Assembly: GCF_004363175.1 (NCBI RefSeq)
Contig: NZ_SNYR01000001.1
Coordinates: 620,001 to 684,000 of the forward strand
Source of the DNA: Maritalea mobilis
GTDB taxonomy: Bacteria; Pseudomonadota; Alphaproteobacteria; Rhizobiales; Devosiaceae
Reading direction: 5' to 3'
Length of the DNA: 64,000 nt
Made by a program: the position numbers and the translations under genes. The notes below the pieces were generated by a model. The model was not told the DNA's origin, ran no database searches, and worked only from the letters and a program-made list of their open reading frames with translations. Positions 1 through 8,954 of the stretch are shown piece by piece. Every line of letters begins with the position of its first letter. Position 1 is the stretch's first letter.

Positions 1-72
1 GGCACGCGTTAGCGCACGGGTCAATTCTGGTGGCAGGCTATTTGGATCAATTTTGGGCAAAGCACGCTCCAT
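1..72 (-). CDS. Unidentified protein, N-terminal fragment cut by the window edge
   Basis: Reading leftward, an open frame starts at an ATG (70-72) preceded by an in-frame TAG about 27 bases upstream, and stays open for 24 codons to the window edge. The visible residues begin MERALPKIDPNSLPPELTRA. I do not recognise the family. The ATG lacks a strong ribosome binding site; an in-frame TTG two codons earlier is an alternative start. It follows the nitroreductase gene on the same strand by about 50 bases, so the two could be cotranscribed. Confidence 0.4.
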   Translation of the reverse strand, partial: MERALPKIDPNSLPPELTRALTRA

Positions 73-125
73 TGCCAATGTTTTACAGCAATTTAACTAT
101 AGCAAACTTTGCCCGAATTGCCCAA

Positions 126-704
126 TTATTCGTGCCAATAGCTCATTACATCACGTAAATTTGGCCGATCCCGCTCCTGAGGAGCAACTTCGGCGGTGCC
201 CATATGCACAAAGCCAACAAATTGCTCGCCCTCTTGCGCACCCAACATGGTTGCCGCGTCTTGATCGAAGCTGAACCAACGCGTCACCCAATGGGCCGCA
301 TAGCCATGGGCATGCGCCGCGTGCACCAGATTAAAGCAAACGCACCCTGCGGATAGGATTTGCTCAAGCTCCGGCACCTTAGGATGCGCTTGTGGCTTGG
401 CCAGCACGCCAATGGTCACAGGCGCTGGCAAAAAGCGCTTGCGCTCCACATCAAGCACCTCATCGTCCGCTTCAGGGTGCTTGGCTTTCCAAATCTCGGC
501 AAGCTTCTCCCCAACCACTTCGCGCATATCACCTTGATAAACGACCAACCGCCAAGGCGCGATCTTGCCATGGTCAGGCACGCGAATGCCAATTTCCATA
601 ATCTGATCAAGCTCAGCAACGGTTGGGCCTGGTGTGGTGAGAAAGGGCGCAGTCACAGAACGACGTGTTTTCAAATAGTCGATAAGCGCGTCTTGATGCG
701 GCAT
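126..704 (-). CDS. Nitroreductase family protein (YdjA-like)
   Basis: A 192-residue FMN-dependent nitroreductase-fold protein. The N-terminal TRRS segment, the VPDHGKIAPWRLVV stretch and the length match the small YdjA-like branch, which reduces nitro compounds or quinones with NAD(P)H; the physiological substrate cannot be read from sequence. The start at 704 has AAGGA eight bases upstream; an earlier TTG at 719 would place that site inside the coding region. It is divergent from the exported protein gene starting at 821. Confidence 0.85.
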   Translation of the reverse strand: MPHQDALIDYLKTRRSVTAPFLTTPGPTVAELDQIMEIGIRVPDHGKIAPWRLVVYQGDMREVVGEKLAEIWKAKHPEADDEVLDVERKRFLPAPVTIGVLAKPQAHPKVPELEQILSAGCVCFNLVHAAHAHGYAAHWVTRWFSFDQDAATMLGAQEGEQFVGFVHMGTAEVAPQERDRPNLRDVMSYWHE

Positions 705-820
705 GGGCAAATCCTTCAAATCTGGACATTTTATAAACCAATTGCACTTATGTCATAGCTATTGCACATTCAAAATATGCATTGCCAAAATTTGAACCAA
801 ATCTAAGCTAAAGTGCACTT

Positions 821-1795
821 ATGGTCACCTTGAAACGCCCTCACCTTGCCTTGGCTGCATCAATTTTGATGGCCGCAAGCCTTTTTGCCCCTCATCACGC
901 AGCGTTCGCGCAGGAGGTTGCCCCCGTGCCACCACCGCGCCCAGCGGAGCTGACAGATGGTGAACCAGAAACACCAACGGCAGAACCAAGCGATTCGACA
1001 CCAGACCAACCCGTGGTGCAGCCAACGCCCAAACCGGGCAAACCGCAACCGGTGACCATTTCAGCAAAAGTGGCTGAAGAAGGTGACATTATCCCCCAAG
1101 GCATTGTTTGGCGCGTGTTCAGCACCACGCCGAATGACCAAGGCGAATTGGATTTGCTCGACAAGAGCGAAGAAACACCCGCCGTGTTCAGCCTTTCCCC
1201 CGGCCAATATGTGGTACACGCTGCCTATGGCCTTGCCCAAGCATCTGACACGGTGACTGTTGAACCCGGCCCAAATCAGATTGACATCATTCTTGATGTG
1301 GGCGGCCTCAAACTCAACGCCTCGATTTCTGGTGATATCAACATTCCAGATCGCTTCCTGCGCTTTAATGTGCACACGCGTGATGCTGAAGGCCAATCTG
1401 TTCTGGTGGCCCGTGCAGTCCAGCCAGACCAAACATTGCATTTGAACTCCGGCACTTATTCGGTCACCTCCTATTTCGGTAATGTAAACGCCACCGCCAA
1501 AGCAGATTTACAAGTGAAGCCCGGTCAACTGACCGAAGCAACGCTTTACCACAAGGCGGCACAGGTAACGTTTAAGCTGGTTTCTGAGCCCGGCGGCGAA
1601 GCCATCGCCGACACGAGCTGGATTGTAAAAACCCAATCAGGCGAAACAGTCTATGAAGAAGCAACAGCCTTCCCCGCCACTGTGTTGGCGCAAGGCGAGT
1701 ATATCCTGCTGGCCCGCTTGGGTGATCGCGTATTCAACCGGGAGTTCGAAGTTTTGCCCGGCCTACCGCGCGAAATTGAAATCATCACCCAGTAA
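821..1795 (+). CDS. Exported proline-rich protein with beta-sandwich-like segments
   Basis: A 324-residue protein with a signal peptide (basic start, hydrophobic core, AFA-Q cleavage near residue 30), a Pro/Thr/Glu-rich linker at about residues 35-75, then three or four stretches of roughly 80 residues with alternating beta-strand character, each containing a GxY or GLPxE turn (SPGQYVVHA, NSGTYSVTS, AQGEYILLA). The repeated pattern suggests carboxypeptidase-regulatory-like or Ig-like domains. It is probably periplasmic. No catalytic motif is visible and I do not recognise a named family. The gene lies 48 bases upstream of another exported protein and may share its transcript. Confidence 0.75.
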   Translation: MVTLKRPHLALAASILMAASLFAPHHAAFAQEVAPVPPPRPAELTDGEPETPTAEPSDSTPDQPVVQPTPKPGKPQPVTISAKVAEEGDIIPQGIVWRVFSTTPNDQGELDLLDKSEETPAVFSLSPGQYVVHAAYGLAQASDTVTVEPGPNQIDIILDVGGLKLNASISGDINIPDRFLRFNVHTRDAEGQSVLVARAVQPDQTLHLNSGTYSVTSYFGNVNATAKADLQVKPGQLTEATLYHKAAQVTFKLVSEPGGEAIADTSWIVKTQSGETVYEEATAFPATVLAQGEYILLARLGDRVFNREFEVLPGLPREIEIITQ

Positions 1796-1843
1796 TCTAA
1801 TTGCATAAAGCGCGCGTAGATATTCCAAACATCGGAGATATCT

Positions 1844-2353
1844 ATGCGCAAGCTTTTGCTGATCATCACAACATTTCTGTCCTTTGCTGCGACCAGCGTT
1901 TCTGCCTCGGCGCAACAATTCCCCAATATCGACACCAAGGATTTGAACGGGCGCAGCCTTAGCCTGCCTGCTGATTTTAACGCTGAACGCTCTTTATTGC
2001 TCATCGCGTTTGAGCAAGAGCAACAACTCCAAATCAACACATGGCTACCTTTTGCAGAGCAGTTGGAAAATGCAGGGCAAGCTAAGTTTTATGAGTTGCC
2101 CGTCCTGCCGTCAGCCTTGCGCCTGATGGGCGGCATGATTGAAAATGGCATGCGCTCAGGCATTCCATCACAAGCAACACGCGCGAAAACCCTAACGCTT
2201 TACACCAATGTAACGCGCTTTCGCAAAAATCTCGGACTGGGTGGAAAAAATGAAATTTATGCCGTGGTGATTGATCGGCAAGGCCGCATTCTAGCGGTGC
2301 AAAGCGGCGCATATTCTTCAGCCAAAGCCAAGCAAATACGCGCCGCTCTATAA
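1844..2353 (+). CDS. Exported thioredoxin-fold-like protein without CXXC, possibly ATP10-like
   Basis: A 169-residue protein with a signal peptide ending near SASA-Q. The body reads like a peroxiredoxin or thioredoxin scaffold (FPNIDTKDLNG entry, a strand LLLIAF, a late VVIDRQGRILAVQSG strand pair) but has no cysteine at the usual active site. The late TLYTN...LGLGGKNEIYAVVID segment recalls mitochondrial ATP10, an ATP-synthase assembly factor; this resemblance is from memory and is tentative. GGAG lies six bases before the ATG. It ends one base from the thrS stop on the other strand. Confidence 0.6.
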   Translation: MRKLLLIITTFLSFAATSVSASAQQFPNIDTKDLNGRSLSLPADFNAERSLLLIAFEQEQQLQINTWLPFAEQLENAGQAKFYELPVLPSALRLMGGMIENGMRSGIPSQATRAKTLTLYTNVTRFRKNLGLGGKNEIYAVVIDRQGRILAVQSGAYSSAKAKQIRAAL

Positions 2354-2354
2354 T

Positions 2355-4313
2355 CTATTTCAAGTCAGGAGGTGTGGCTTCCGCCGCCAAAGCAGCAACC
2401 GCTTCTTCAACGCTCACCACCTTCTGGCCTTTTTCACCAAGACGGCGAACAGAAACGGTGCCTTCTTCTGCTTCGCGTTCGCCCAGCACCAAAATTGCAG
2501 GCACTTTTTGGGTTGAATGCTCACGCACCTTATAGTTGATTTTTTCATTGCGGAAATCGGTCTCAACCCGAAGGCCAGCCGCTTTCAGCTTCTCAACAAC
2601 CTTCATGGCCGCAGGATCAACATCAGAAATAATGGTCGCAACAACAACTTGTGTCGGTGCCAACCACATGGGCATACGGCCCGCATGGTTCTCGATCAAA
2701 ATGCCGATAAAGCGTTCCAAAGTGCCCAACACAGCGCGGTGCAACATGACCGGGCGTTGGCGCGAACCATCTTCTGCGATGTAAGACGCGTCCAACCGTT
2801 CCGGCAACACAAAGTCGAGCTGCAAGGTGCCACACTGCCAAGAACGGCCAATGGCATCTTTCAAATGGAACTCAAGCTTCGGCCCATAAAATGCGCCCTC
2901 GCCTTCGGCAACTTCAAACTCGCGGCCAGTTGCCCGCAAGGCATCGCCCAAGCCTTTTTCAGCCTGATCCCAAGTCTCGTCGCTACCTGCCCGCATGTCA
3001 GGACGTGTCGCCAACAAGATTTTGACCTCGGTAAAGCCCAAATCCTGATAAACGGAATCAAGCAACGCGCAGAAAGCCTCAGTTTCAGAGGTGATCTGAT
3101 CTTCACGACAGAACACATGGCCATCATCCTGGGTCATTTGCCGCACGCGCATCAAACCATGCAATGCACCATGCGCTTCGTTCCGGTGGCAACAGCCAAA
3201 CTCAGCAAAGCGCAATGGCAAATCGCGATAAGATTTAATACCCTGATTGAAAACCTGAATATGCGCTGGGCAGTTCATCGGCTTCAACGCCATCAATTTG
3301 GAATCAGGCGCCACATCCAACTGTTCAGCATCAGAGGCAAATTCCAAATCTGGCACCACAAACATGTCCTCGCGGAACTTGCTCCAGTGGCCAGACTTTT
3401 CCCACAATTTGCTGTCCATCAGCTGCGGGGTTTTGATCTCTTTATAGCCAGCAGCATTCACCTTGCGGCGAATATAGCTTTCCATCTGATTATAGATATT
3501 GAAGCCTTTTGGATGCCAGAAAACTGACCCCTGCGCCTCTTCCTGCAAATGGAACAGGTCAAGCTCTTTACCCAATTTGCGGTGATCGCGCTTTTCAGCT
3601 TCTTCGATCATGTGCAAATAGGCTTTAAGCTGCTTTGGGTTGGCCCAAGCAGTGCCATAAATGCGCGATAGCATCTTATTGTTGCTATCACCGCGCCAAT
3701 AGGCACCCGCCACCTTGGTCAGTTTAAACGCCACGCCAATATCTTTGGTGCTGCGCATGTGAGGACCACGGCACAAGTCAAACCATTGACCCTGCTTATA
3801 AATTTTCAGGTCTTCATCACCGGGAATGGCGTCGATCAACTCAACTTTATAATCTTCGCCCTTCGCCGCAAAAACGCGTTTGGCTTCCTCGCGGTCCCAA
3901 ACTTCCTTGGTGAACTCCGCACCGCGCTCGATAATTTGAGCCATTTTCTTCTCAATGGCTTCAAAATCTTGCTCGGTAAAATGCTGATCACGTGCAAAGT
4001 CGTAATAAAAGCCATTTTCAATCACTGGGCCGATGGTCACTTGAGTGTCCGGCCACAGCTCTTGCACGGCCTCAGCCAACACGTGAGCACAATCGTGGCG
4101 GATCAATTCCAGCGCAGCTTCATCGTCACGTTGCACAAATTCAATTGCGCAGTCCTCGTTCAATGGATCAGACAAATCAGCCAATTCGCCATTGATCCGC
4201 ATCGCAACGGTTTTCTTCGCCAATGACTTAGAAATGGAGTCTACGATGGTGGTGCCGGTGGTACCCCGAGTATACTCTCGAACTGCACCATCAGGAAACG
4301 ACACATTGACCAT
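2355..4313 (-). CDS. thrS: Threonine--tRNA ligase
   Basis: This class II aminoacyl-tRNA synthetase charges tRNA-Thr in the cytoplasm. All expected domains are present in 652 residues: an N-terminal TGS domain ([14 protein letters not shown]), the editing domain with [12 protein letters not shown], the catalytic core with the zinc ligand cysteine in [10 protein letters not shown], motif 2 around [12 protein letters not shown], motif 3 near [12 protein letters not shown], and a C-terminal anticodon-binding domain. A GGAG site precedes the ATG. It is the last gene of a minus-strand run from the IscU-like scaffold through yidD. I looked for a T-box leader in the 89 bases upstream and saw none. 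Confidence 0.98.
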   Translation of the reverse strand: MVNVSFPDGAVREYTRGTTGTTIVDSISKSLAKKTVAMRINGELADLSDPLNEDCAIEFVQRDDEAALELIRHDCAHVLAEAVQELWPDTQVTIGPVIENGFYYDFARDQHFTEQDFEAIEKKMAQIIERGAEFTKEVWDREEAKRVFAAKGEDYKVELIDAIPGDEDLKIYKQGQWFDLCRGPHMRSTKDIGVAFKLTKVAGAYWRGDSNNKMLSRIYGTAWANPKQLKAYLHMIEEAEKRDHRKLGKELDLFHLQEEAQGSVFWHPKGFNIYNQMESYIRRKVNAAGYKEIKTPQLMDSKLWEKSGHWSKFREDMFVVPDLEFASDAEQLDVAPDSKLMALKPMNCPAHIQVFNQGIKSYRDLPLRFAEFGCCHRNEAHGALHGLMRVRQMTQDDGHVFCREDQITSETEAFCALLDSVYQDLGFTEVKILLATRPDMRAGSDETWDQAEKGLGDALRATGREFEVAEGEGAFYGPKLEFHLKDAIGRSWQCGTLQLDFVLPERLDASYIAEDGSRQRPVMLHRAVLGTLERFIGILIENHAGRMPMWLAPTQVVVATIISDVDPAAMKVVEKLKAAGLRVETDFRNEKINYKVREHSTQKVPAILVLGEREAEEGTVSVRRLGEKGQKVVSVEEAVAALAAEATPPDLK

Positions 4314-4402
4314 GATCTTTTCTCCACTTCATCTAGTCAAATTGCCACCCCACACAATTGTGGCGTGATCCGTCAAAGAGGTTGCTTTAGCATGTTTTGA
4401 AA

Positions 4403-4711
4403 TTATTTCCAGCGCCCAAACCGCCAAGGGGCATACCATTTTGCCTTTTTTGGCAAAGTTTCTGGCACTGGATCAAAACCATCCGTGCCCCCGGGGCGAC
4501 AGCGGTAGATCCGCGCTGCCCCCATCCAACCCCCAGGCCAAAAGCCATATTGCTTGATCGCCAACAGCGTAAATTCGGAGCAAGATGGGGCATGGCGGCA
4601 CGTTCGGCCCATAAAAGCCGACAGCGTATAGCGATAAAGAGTGATCAACCCGATCGCCAGCCAGCGAAAGGGAAAATCAATGATCCGACCAATTAGCCGT
4701 AAAATGCTCAT
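4403..4711 (-). CDS. yidD: Membrane protein insertion efficiency factor YidD
   Basis: A 102-residue protein with the YidD signature: a short amphipathic N-terminus, then YRYTLSAFMGRTCRHAPSCSEF and the following GxWxGxxRIxRCRP region with its conserved cysteines. YidD assists YidC-dependent insertion of inner-membrane proteins. The gene overlaps the IscU-like scaffold gene by four bases (ATGA), which indicates translational coupling, and is followed by thrS on the same strand. Confidence 0.93.
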   Translation of the reverse strand: MSILRLIGRIIDFPFRWLAIGLITLYRYTLSAFMGRTCRHAPSCSEFTLLAIKQYGFWPGGWMGAARIYRCRPGGTDGFDPVPETLPKKAKWYAPWRFGRWK

Positions 4712-5151
4712 GCGCTTTTCGCTTGCAACTCAATCTGGTCGAGCGCATCACAAATCGCCTCAAACACCAACATCACAGACGCATGGCGTTGCGGGAAGTC
4801 TTTGACTGGCTCCAGATATTTCAAATCTTCGAACCGTCCAGTCGGCGGCGGGCCGTCCGCTTTTAGCATGGCTTGCATTTGCGTGCGCACAAGCCGCAAC
4901 CCATCCGCCGTCGCGCCCACAATATTGTGCGCCACGATAGAAGCCGATGTCTGCCCCAACGCACATGTCGCCACCTCATGGCCATATGCCGACACAGTTC
5001 CATCTTCCATCTTCAAATCAATCTCGATGGTGGAGCCGCAAACCCGCGAATGCCGGCGTGCGCTGGCATCTGGCGTGTCTAATCGCGGCAAATCAGGCAA
5101 ATTGCCTGCATATTCGAGAATTTTTTGATTGTAGATATCGCCAAACGACAT
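4708..5151 (-). CDS. IscU/SufU-like iron-sulfur scaffold homologue lacking the third cysteine
   Basis: A 147-residue member of the NifU N-terminal/IscU fold. The first two scaffold cysteines are present (C38 in RVCGS, C63 in ATCALG), but the position of the third ligand in the QRHASVML helix holds alanine (A124). The family is expected in Hyphomicrobiales next to yidD; my recollection is that the missing cysteine is shared by this lineage-specific branch, so it may not act as a classical cluster scaffold. It is the first gene of the scaffold-yidD-thrS run and is divergent from folE. Confidence 0.85.
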   Translation of the reverse strand: MSFGDIYNQKILEYAGNLPDLPRLDTPDASARRHSRVCGSTIEIDLKMEDGTVSAYGHEVATCALGQTSASIVAHNIVGATADGLRLVRTQMQAMLKADGPPPTGRFEDLKYLEPVKDFPQRHASVMLVFEAICDALDQIELQAKSA

Positions 5152-5241
5152 TGTGAACTCATCTGGTACGGGAGAAGACTTGTTTCTTTTTAGATAAGCA
5201 TCATATAGTGCAGGTCAATCAAAACCAAGCCAGTGCCCGGA

Positions 5242-5263
5242 ATTTCACTTTGGCGTGTGAAAT
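5242..5263. promoter_or_regulatory. Inverted repeat upstream of folE
   Basis: ATTTCAC (5242-5248) and GTGAAAT (5257-5263) form a perfect 7-bp inverted repeat with an 8-base gap. It sits about 27 bases upstream of the folE -10 box, where an operator or activator site would lie. No regulator can be assigned from the sequence. Confidence 0.4.
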
Positions 5264-5289
5264 GGCAATCCGTTCAGTCTCTGGCTCCG

Positions 5290-5295
5290 TATAAT
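5290..5295 (+). promoter_or_regulatory. Candidate -10 box of folE
   Basis: A perfect TATAAT lies 31 bases upstream of the preferred folE start. No convincing -35 hexamer is present at 16-18 bases, which may mean an activator-dependent promoter. The inverted repeat just upstream would be a suitable site. Confidence 0.4.
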
Positions 5296-5320
5296 AGGTC
5301 GACGCCATCAGGAGATGATC

Positions 5321-5947
5321 ATGGATGCGACCGTTAAACCCATAAAAAATGACATAAGAGAAGCAAAGCCTGTTGTTCGCCCTACCCGCGAAGAAGCAGA
5401 GCAAGCCGTGCGCACCTTGCTGGCGTGGGCTGGTGAAGATGTAACCCGCGAAGGCTTGTTGGAAACCCCTAAGCGGGTAGCCAAAGCCTATGAAGAATTC
5501 TTCGAGGGCTACAATCTAGACGCAAAAGAAGTGCTCAACAAAACCTTCCGTGATGTGGGCGGCTATGACGATATGGTGCTGGTGAAGGACATTCCGTTCT
5601 TTTCACACTGCGAACACCATATGGTGCCGTTCGTGGGCAAAGCACACATTGCTTATCTACCAACAGACAGCGTTGTCGGCCTATCCAAACTGGGTCGTGT
5701 GACCGATGTATTTGCCAAGCGTTTTCAAACACAAGAAAACCTAACCCAGCAAATCATTGACGCCATCAATGATAATCTAAATCCGCGCGGCGCCGCCGTG
5801 ATGCTGGAAGCAGAACATATGTGCATGTCGCTCCGCGGCGTGAAAAAACATGGCGCGACCACCCTCACCCAACGCTTTACGGGTGTATTTGCAGAAGAAC
5901 CAAAAGAGCAAGATCGCTTTTTCCATCTGCTCGCCCTGCAAAAATAA
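5321..5947 (+). CDS. folE: GTP cyclohydrolase I
   Basis: This enzyme converts GTP to 7,8-dihydroneopterin triphosphate, the first step of folate (and pterin) synthesis. It has 208 residues from the ATG at 5321. The zinc ligands are visible at C97 and H100 in SHCEHHM and at C168 in HMCMSLRG. I prefer 5321 over the ATG at 5315 because GGAG (5311-5314) abuts the earlier ATG but is six bases from the later one. hisI follows on the same strand after 47 bases. Confidence 0.96.
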   Translation: MDATVKPIKNDIREAKPVVRPTREEAEQAVRTLLAWAGEDVTREGLLETPKRVAKAYEEFFEGYNLDAKEVLNKTFRDVGGYDDMVLVKDIPFFSHCEHHMVPFVGKAHIAYLPTDSVVGLSKLGRVTDVFAKRFQTQENLTQQIIDAINDNLNPRGAAVMLEAEHMCMSLRGVKKHGATTLTQRFTGVFAEEPKEQDRFFHLLALQK

Positions 5948-5994
5948 CCACATTCGATATAGAAATCCTCATAGGCGCATTCTATAAAGCGCCT

Positions 5995-6447
5995 ATGAGC
6001 AATTTGATCGATCCCAAATCCATTTCAAAAACTGAACTCGAAGTTGGCGAAATTTTCGCCCCGCGCTTTGATGAGCATGGTCTGATTCTCGCCGTCGTCA
6101 CCGATGCGGAGAGTGACGCCATATTGATGGCGGCCTATATGAATGAGGAAGCTCTGCGCCTCACCTTCGACACAGGTTACGTTCACTTTTTCTCTCGCTC
6201 TCGCAATAGCTTATGGAAAAAAGGCGAATCATCAGGCGAACTGCTGAACTTCGTTGAAATGCGGGTAGATTGCGATCAAGATATTTTGCAGGTCCGCGCC
6301 ACCCAGTCAGGTTCAGGCGCCGCGTGCCACACAGGCCGTAAAACCTGTTTCTATCGCGCTGTCGAAAAATCAGGTGATGGATTTGCCGTAAAAGATCTTG
6401 GCATCAATCCGCTATTCGACCCGAAAGAGCGTTACAGCAAAAGCTAA
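5995..6447 (+). CDS. hisI: Phosphoribosyl-AMP cyclohydrolase
   Basis: It opens the adenine ring of phosphoribosyl-AMP in histidine biosynthesis. The protein has 150 residues, a free-standing HisI without a HisE fusion. Diagnostic motifs are SRSRNSLWKKGESSG, the metal-binding DCDQD and the ACHTGRKTCFYR segment with its zinc cysteines. The start at 5995 matches the family N-terminus; the frame is open further upstream but only inside folE. The 3' end overlaps the rhomboid gene by four bases, stop to stop. Confidence 0.95.
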   Translation: MSNLIDPKSISKTELEVGEIFAPRFDEHGLILAVVTDAESDAILMAAYMNEEALRLTFDTGYVHFFSRSRNSLWKKGESSGELLNFVEMRVDCDQDILQVRATQSGSGAACHTGRKTCFYRAVEKSGDGFAVKDLGINPLFDPKERYSKS

Positions 6448-7184
6448 AACAGCCGCCGCTCCAACCACGCCACAGCAAAGAACCCAGTGATGAAGCCTGC
6501 TATATGTGCTTCCCAAGCCACTGATGCGCCATCCATACCCATCAATTGGGGAAACAGCCCAAAGAGCAAATTGACGCCCATCCATACCACGGTGAATCCA
6601 ACCGCCCGCTGATCTTTCAGCAATTCCGCAGGCGTCGCCAAGCGGCGCCCCAAAATACGGACCTCGCCTGTTTCCTCGTCCACGGCTTTCAATAGCGGTT
6701 GATACATAAAGCGTAGCGCGCCGCCCATAAGTGCCGAAACCGCACCAGAGGCGCCGATAAGAATCGCAACAGAATTGAAGTGCACGATCAAATAGCCGAT
6801 TACCCCGCCAATCAGCCCCAAGCCAAAGACAACACCAAAGCCATATGGCCCATAACGCCGCGCAATCGGTGTGCCAAAAACAGCAAGCCAGAGCATGTTA
6901 AATGTCAGGTGCATCCAGTCCGCATGCAGAAAGCCATGTGTGAACGGAGTCCAGAACAAAGCACCAATTCCCCCGGGCATTTCAGGGGCATATTGAAGCC
7001 GGATCGGCGCAAAGCCAAAAGTTAAGAAAAAGCGGTAAAGTGACTCATCGGTCAGAATAACCTGCGCGCAAAAATGAATCAGCACCATCAAAACAATGAG
7101 GGCCGTAACGATCGGCGGCAAATTCACAATTGGTGCATTTTTGCCTGTTTCCTGCGGGTTTTGCTGATTCTCAGGATTATTCAT
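6444..7184 (-). CDS. Rhomboid family intramembrane serine protease
   Basis: A 246-residue polytopic membrane protein with about six membrane segments. The catalytic dyad is visible: S146 in GASGAVSA and H227 in WEAHIAGF. The HADWMHLTFNM loop after the first helix is also typical. Rhomboids cleave transmembrane substrates within the bilayer; the substrate is unknown. The start at 7184 has GGAG five bases upstream; a GTG at 7241 would add 19 residues without a good binding site. Confidence 0.93.
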   Translation of the reverse strand: MNNPENQQNPQETGKNAPIVNLPPIVTALIVLMVLIHFCAQVILTDESLYRFFLTFGFAPIRLQYAPEMPGGIGALFWTPFTHGFLHADWMHLTFNMLWLAVFGTPIARRYGPYGFGVVFGLGLIGGVIGYLIVHFNSVAILIGASGAVSALMGGALRFMYQPLLKAVDEETGEVRILGRRLATPAELLKDQRAVGFTVVWMGVNLLFGLFPQLMGMDGASVAWEAHIAGFITGFFAVAWLERRLF

Positions 7185-7389
7185 GTCGACTCCAAATGGT
7201 GTAACTCCCCGTTTATGCCCGCAATTTTCGAATTTTTCCACACCTTGCCCACCGCGTTAACCTTAATAAAGGTTTAAGGGCGATTTTTCTGATTGATTGA
7301 GGCACATTGAGCCCAACTTGCAAATCAATAAATCGGGCGTCGAATTTCTCACCGAAATAACGGCGAACCAGTGGGGCGAAAACAAGACC

Positions 7390-8046
7390 ATGCAGAAGCT
7401 AAGCACGCGCACACTATATAATTACTGGAACAATCTCCGGGGTACCCGCAGCGCACCCGAGCGTCGCGATGTGGACCCTACTAAGATTCGTCATGCGCTG
7501 GCCAACACCTTTATCCTCGAAGCTGATAAATTGGGCACTGGTTTTAACTTCCGTTTGGCTGGTTCTCACATTTGTTCTGCATATAATCGTGAGCTGAAAA
7601 CCCGTCCCTTCCTTGATTTGTGGCGCCGCAAAGATCGCGACGCGATTGAAACTTTGATTAAGGCTGTGACAGATGATCACGCCGCTGCCTTGGTCACCTT
7701 CACAGGCACCAGCCAGCACAATCATCCGCTGACCTTTGAAAGCATCTTGCTGCCGTTGCGTCACAATGGCGCCACCAACACCCGCATCATCGGGGCAATC
7801 ACTGCCATTGATGAGCCCTATTGGTTCGGCACTCACCCGATCATGGATCAAAAGATCACTGGCCTACGTTTGATCTGGCCTGACGATCACCCAACTGATC
7901 TGTCTGGTCGTGACATGCAGGCAGAAGTTGCGCCAGAAAACGATCTGGTGGATCTAAAAGAGAATTATGGCGGTTCTGTATCCGTGTTCGGTCGCTCAGC
8001 CCGGCGTTATGCCCATTTGGCGGTGATTGACGGGGGCAAACAATAA
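7390..8046 (+). CDS. PAS_5 domain protein
   Basis: A 218-residue protein starting MQKLSTRTLYNYWNNLRG and continuing with RSAPERRDVDP...FILEADKLGTGFNFRLAGSHI, the layout of the PAS_5 (DUF) family of alphaproteobacteria. These are single PAS domains without an attached output domain, presumed to be sensory or adaptor proteins. The frame is open back to a TTG at 7297, but the ATG at 7390 fits the family N-terminus. It is followed by a PilZ protein in the same orientation. Confidence 0.85.
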   Translation: MQKLSTRTLYNYWNNLRGTRSAPERRDVDPTKIRHALANTFILEADKLGTGFNFRLAGSHICSAYNRELKTRPFLDLWRRKDRDAIETLIKAVTDDHAAALVTFTGTSQHNHPLTFESILLPLRHNGATNTRIIGAITAIDEPYWFGTHPIMDQKITGLRLIWPDDHPTDLSGRDMQAEVAPENDLVDLKENYGGSVSVFGRSARRYAHLAVIDGGKQ

Positions 8047-8133
8047 GGCCTGCGTTCTATTTTTTGAACAATTTCAACTTACTTACATTCGGTTAACTTA
8101 AAAACGATAAGGTTTACACACAGTCATCTGTTT

Positions 8134-8778
8134 GTGGATAATCTTGTGAGTATGTTGAACGCGACCGCACAAAAATTTGAGCCTCATGCAGCACCCAGCT
8201 TCGATGCCACACGCTTTCAAAGCGTGAAGGTCTCATTGCTTGGTCGCTATATGCTTGAAGATCGTCGCGAATTTCCATGCCAGATTATTGAGATGTCCCC
8301 GGGCGATGCCCATGTCATCGCCCCAGCCAGTGGCAAAGTTGGCGAAAAAATCATCGCTTACCTCGATCATGTGGGTCGCGTAGAAGGCACAATCATCGAT
8401 TTGATCGATGGCGGCTTTCATATGGAAGTGAATGTGTCCCCTCGCAAACGCGACAGCATTGCCGCGCAGCTGACCTGGTTCGCCAATAAGGACATTCTCA
8501 ACCTGCCCGAAGATCGTCGTCACGATCGTCAGGTGCCCGACATTCGTCACTCCAGCATTATTCTTGATGATGGCCGCAAATATAATTGCAAGATCATCGA
8601 TATTTCATTGTCTGGTGCTGCAATTGAAATTGACGTGCGCCCACAAATGGGCACACCCGTAACGCTTGGCCGCATGCGCGCACGCGTTGTCCGCCATTTC
8701 GACAATGGCATCGCGGTTGAATTCTCTTCTGTTCAGGAAGTTTTCTCAGTGGTGCAACGGAATTTGCACACAAACTAA
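8134..8778 (+). CDS. PilZ domain protein with two PilZ-like modules
   Basis: About 214 residues. The second module has the full c-di-GMP signature: RRHDR (RxxxR) and DISLSGA (DxSxxG). The first module has RREFPCQIIEMSPGDA, with the arginines but a degenerate second motif. The protein probably reads c-di-GMP through the second module. The start is uncertain: GTG at 8134 or ATG at 8152, neither with a good ribosome site. A strong terminator follows. Confidence 0.88.
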   Translation: MDNLVSMLNATAQKFEPHAAPSFDATRFQSVKVSLLGRYMLEDRREFPCQIIEMSPGDAHVIAPASGKVGEKIIAYLDHVGRVEGTIIDLIDGGFHMEVNVSPRKRDSIAAQLTWFANKDILNLPEDRRHDRQVPDIRHSSIILDDGRKYNCKIIDISLSGAAIEIDVRPQMGTPVTLGRMRARVVRHFDNGIAVEFSSVQEVFSVVQRNLHTN

Positions 8779-8808
8779 AGTTGTCTTTTACATTTTCAGA
8801 TCGACACA

Positions 8809-8840
8809 AGCCCCGCAGCGCCCGCTGACCGGGGCTTTTT
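8809..8840 (+). terminator. Rho-independent terminator after the PilZ gene
   Basis: AGCCCCG (8809-8815) pairs with CGGGGCT (8830-8836) across a 14-base loop, followed by a T run at 8836-8840. It lies 30 bases after the PilZ stop. Confidence 0.85.
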
Positions 8841-8954
8841 CATGCTTAACAGCAGCTGAATCCATTGTATCAATCTTGATTTAAAACCCGACATTTTTTT
8901 TCGCTAGGGCGAAAAGTCTCTTCTTCATTCTGGTCTCTGTCAGGGAGATTTGAA

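Noticed and set aside
2517-3527. Long plus-strand open frame inside thrS
   Set aside because: It lies wholly opposite the clear threonyl-tRNA synthetase gene. Its protein has no recognisable motif and its composition is that of an antisense reading.
4314-4402. T-box or attenuator leader before thrS
   Set aside because: The 89 bases contain only a short CCACA/TGTGG stem; there is no T-box sequence, no specifier loop and no terminator/antiterminator pair. T-boxes are also rare in this class of bacteria.
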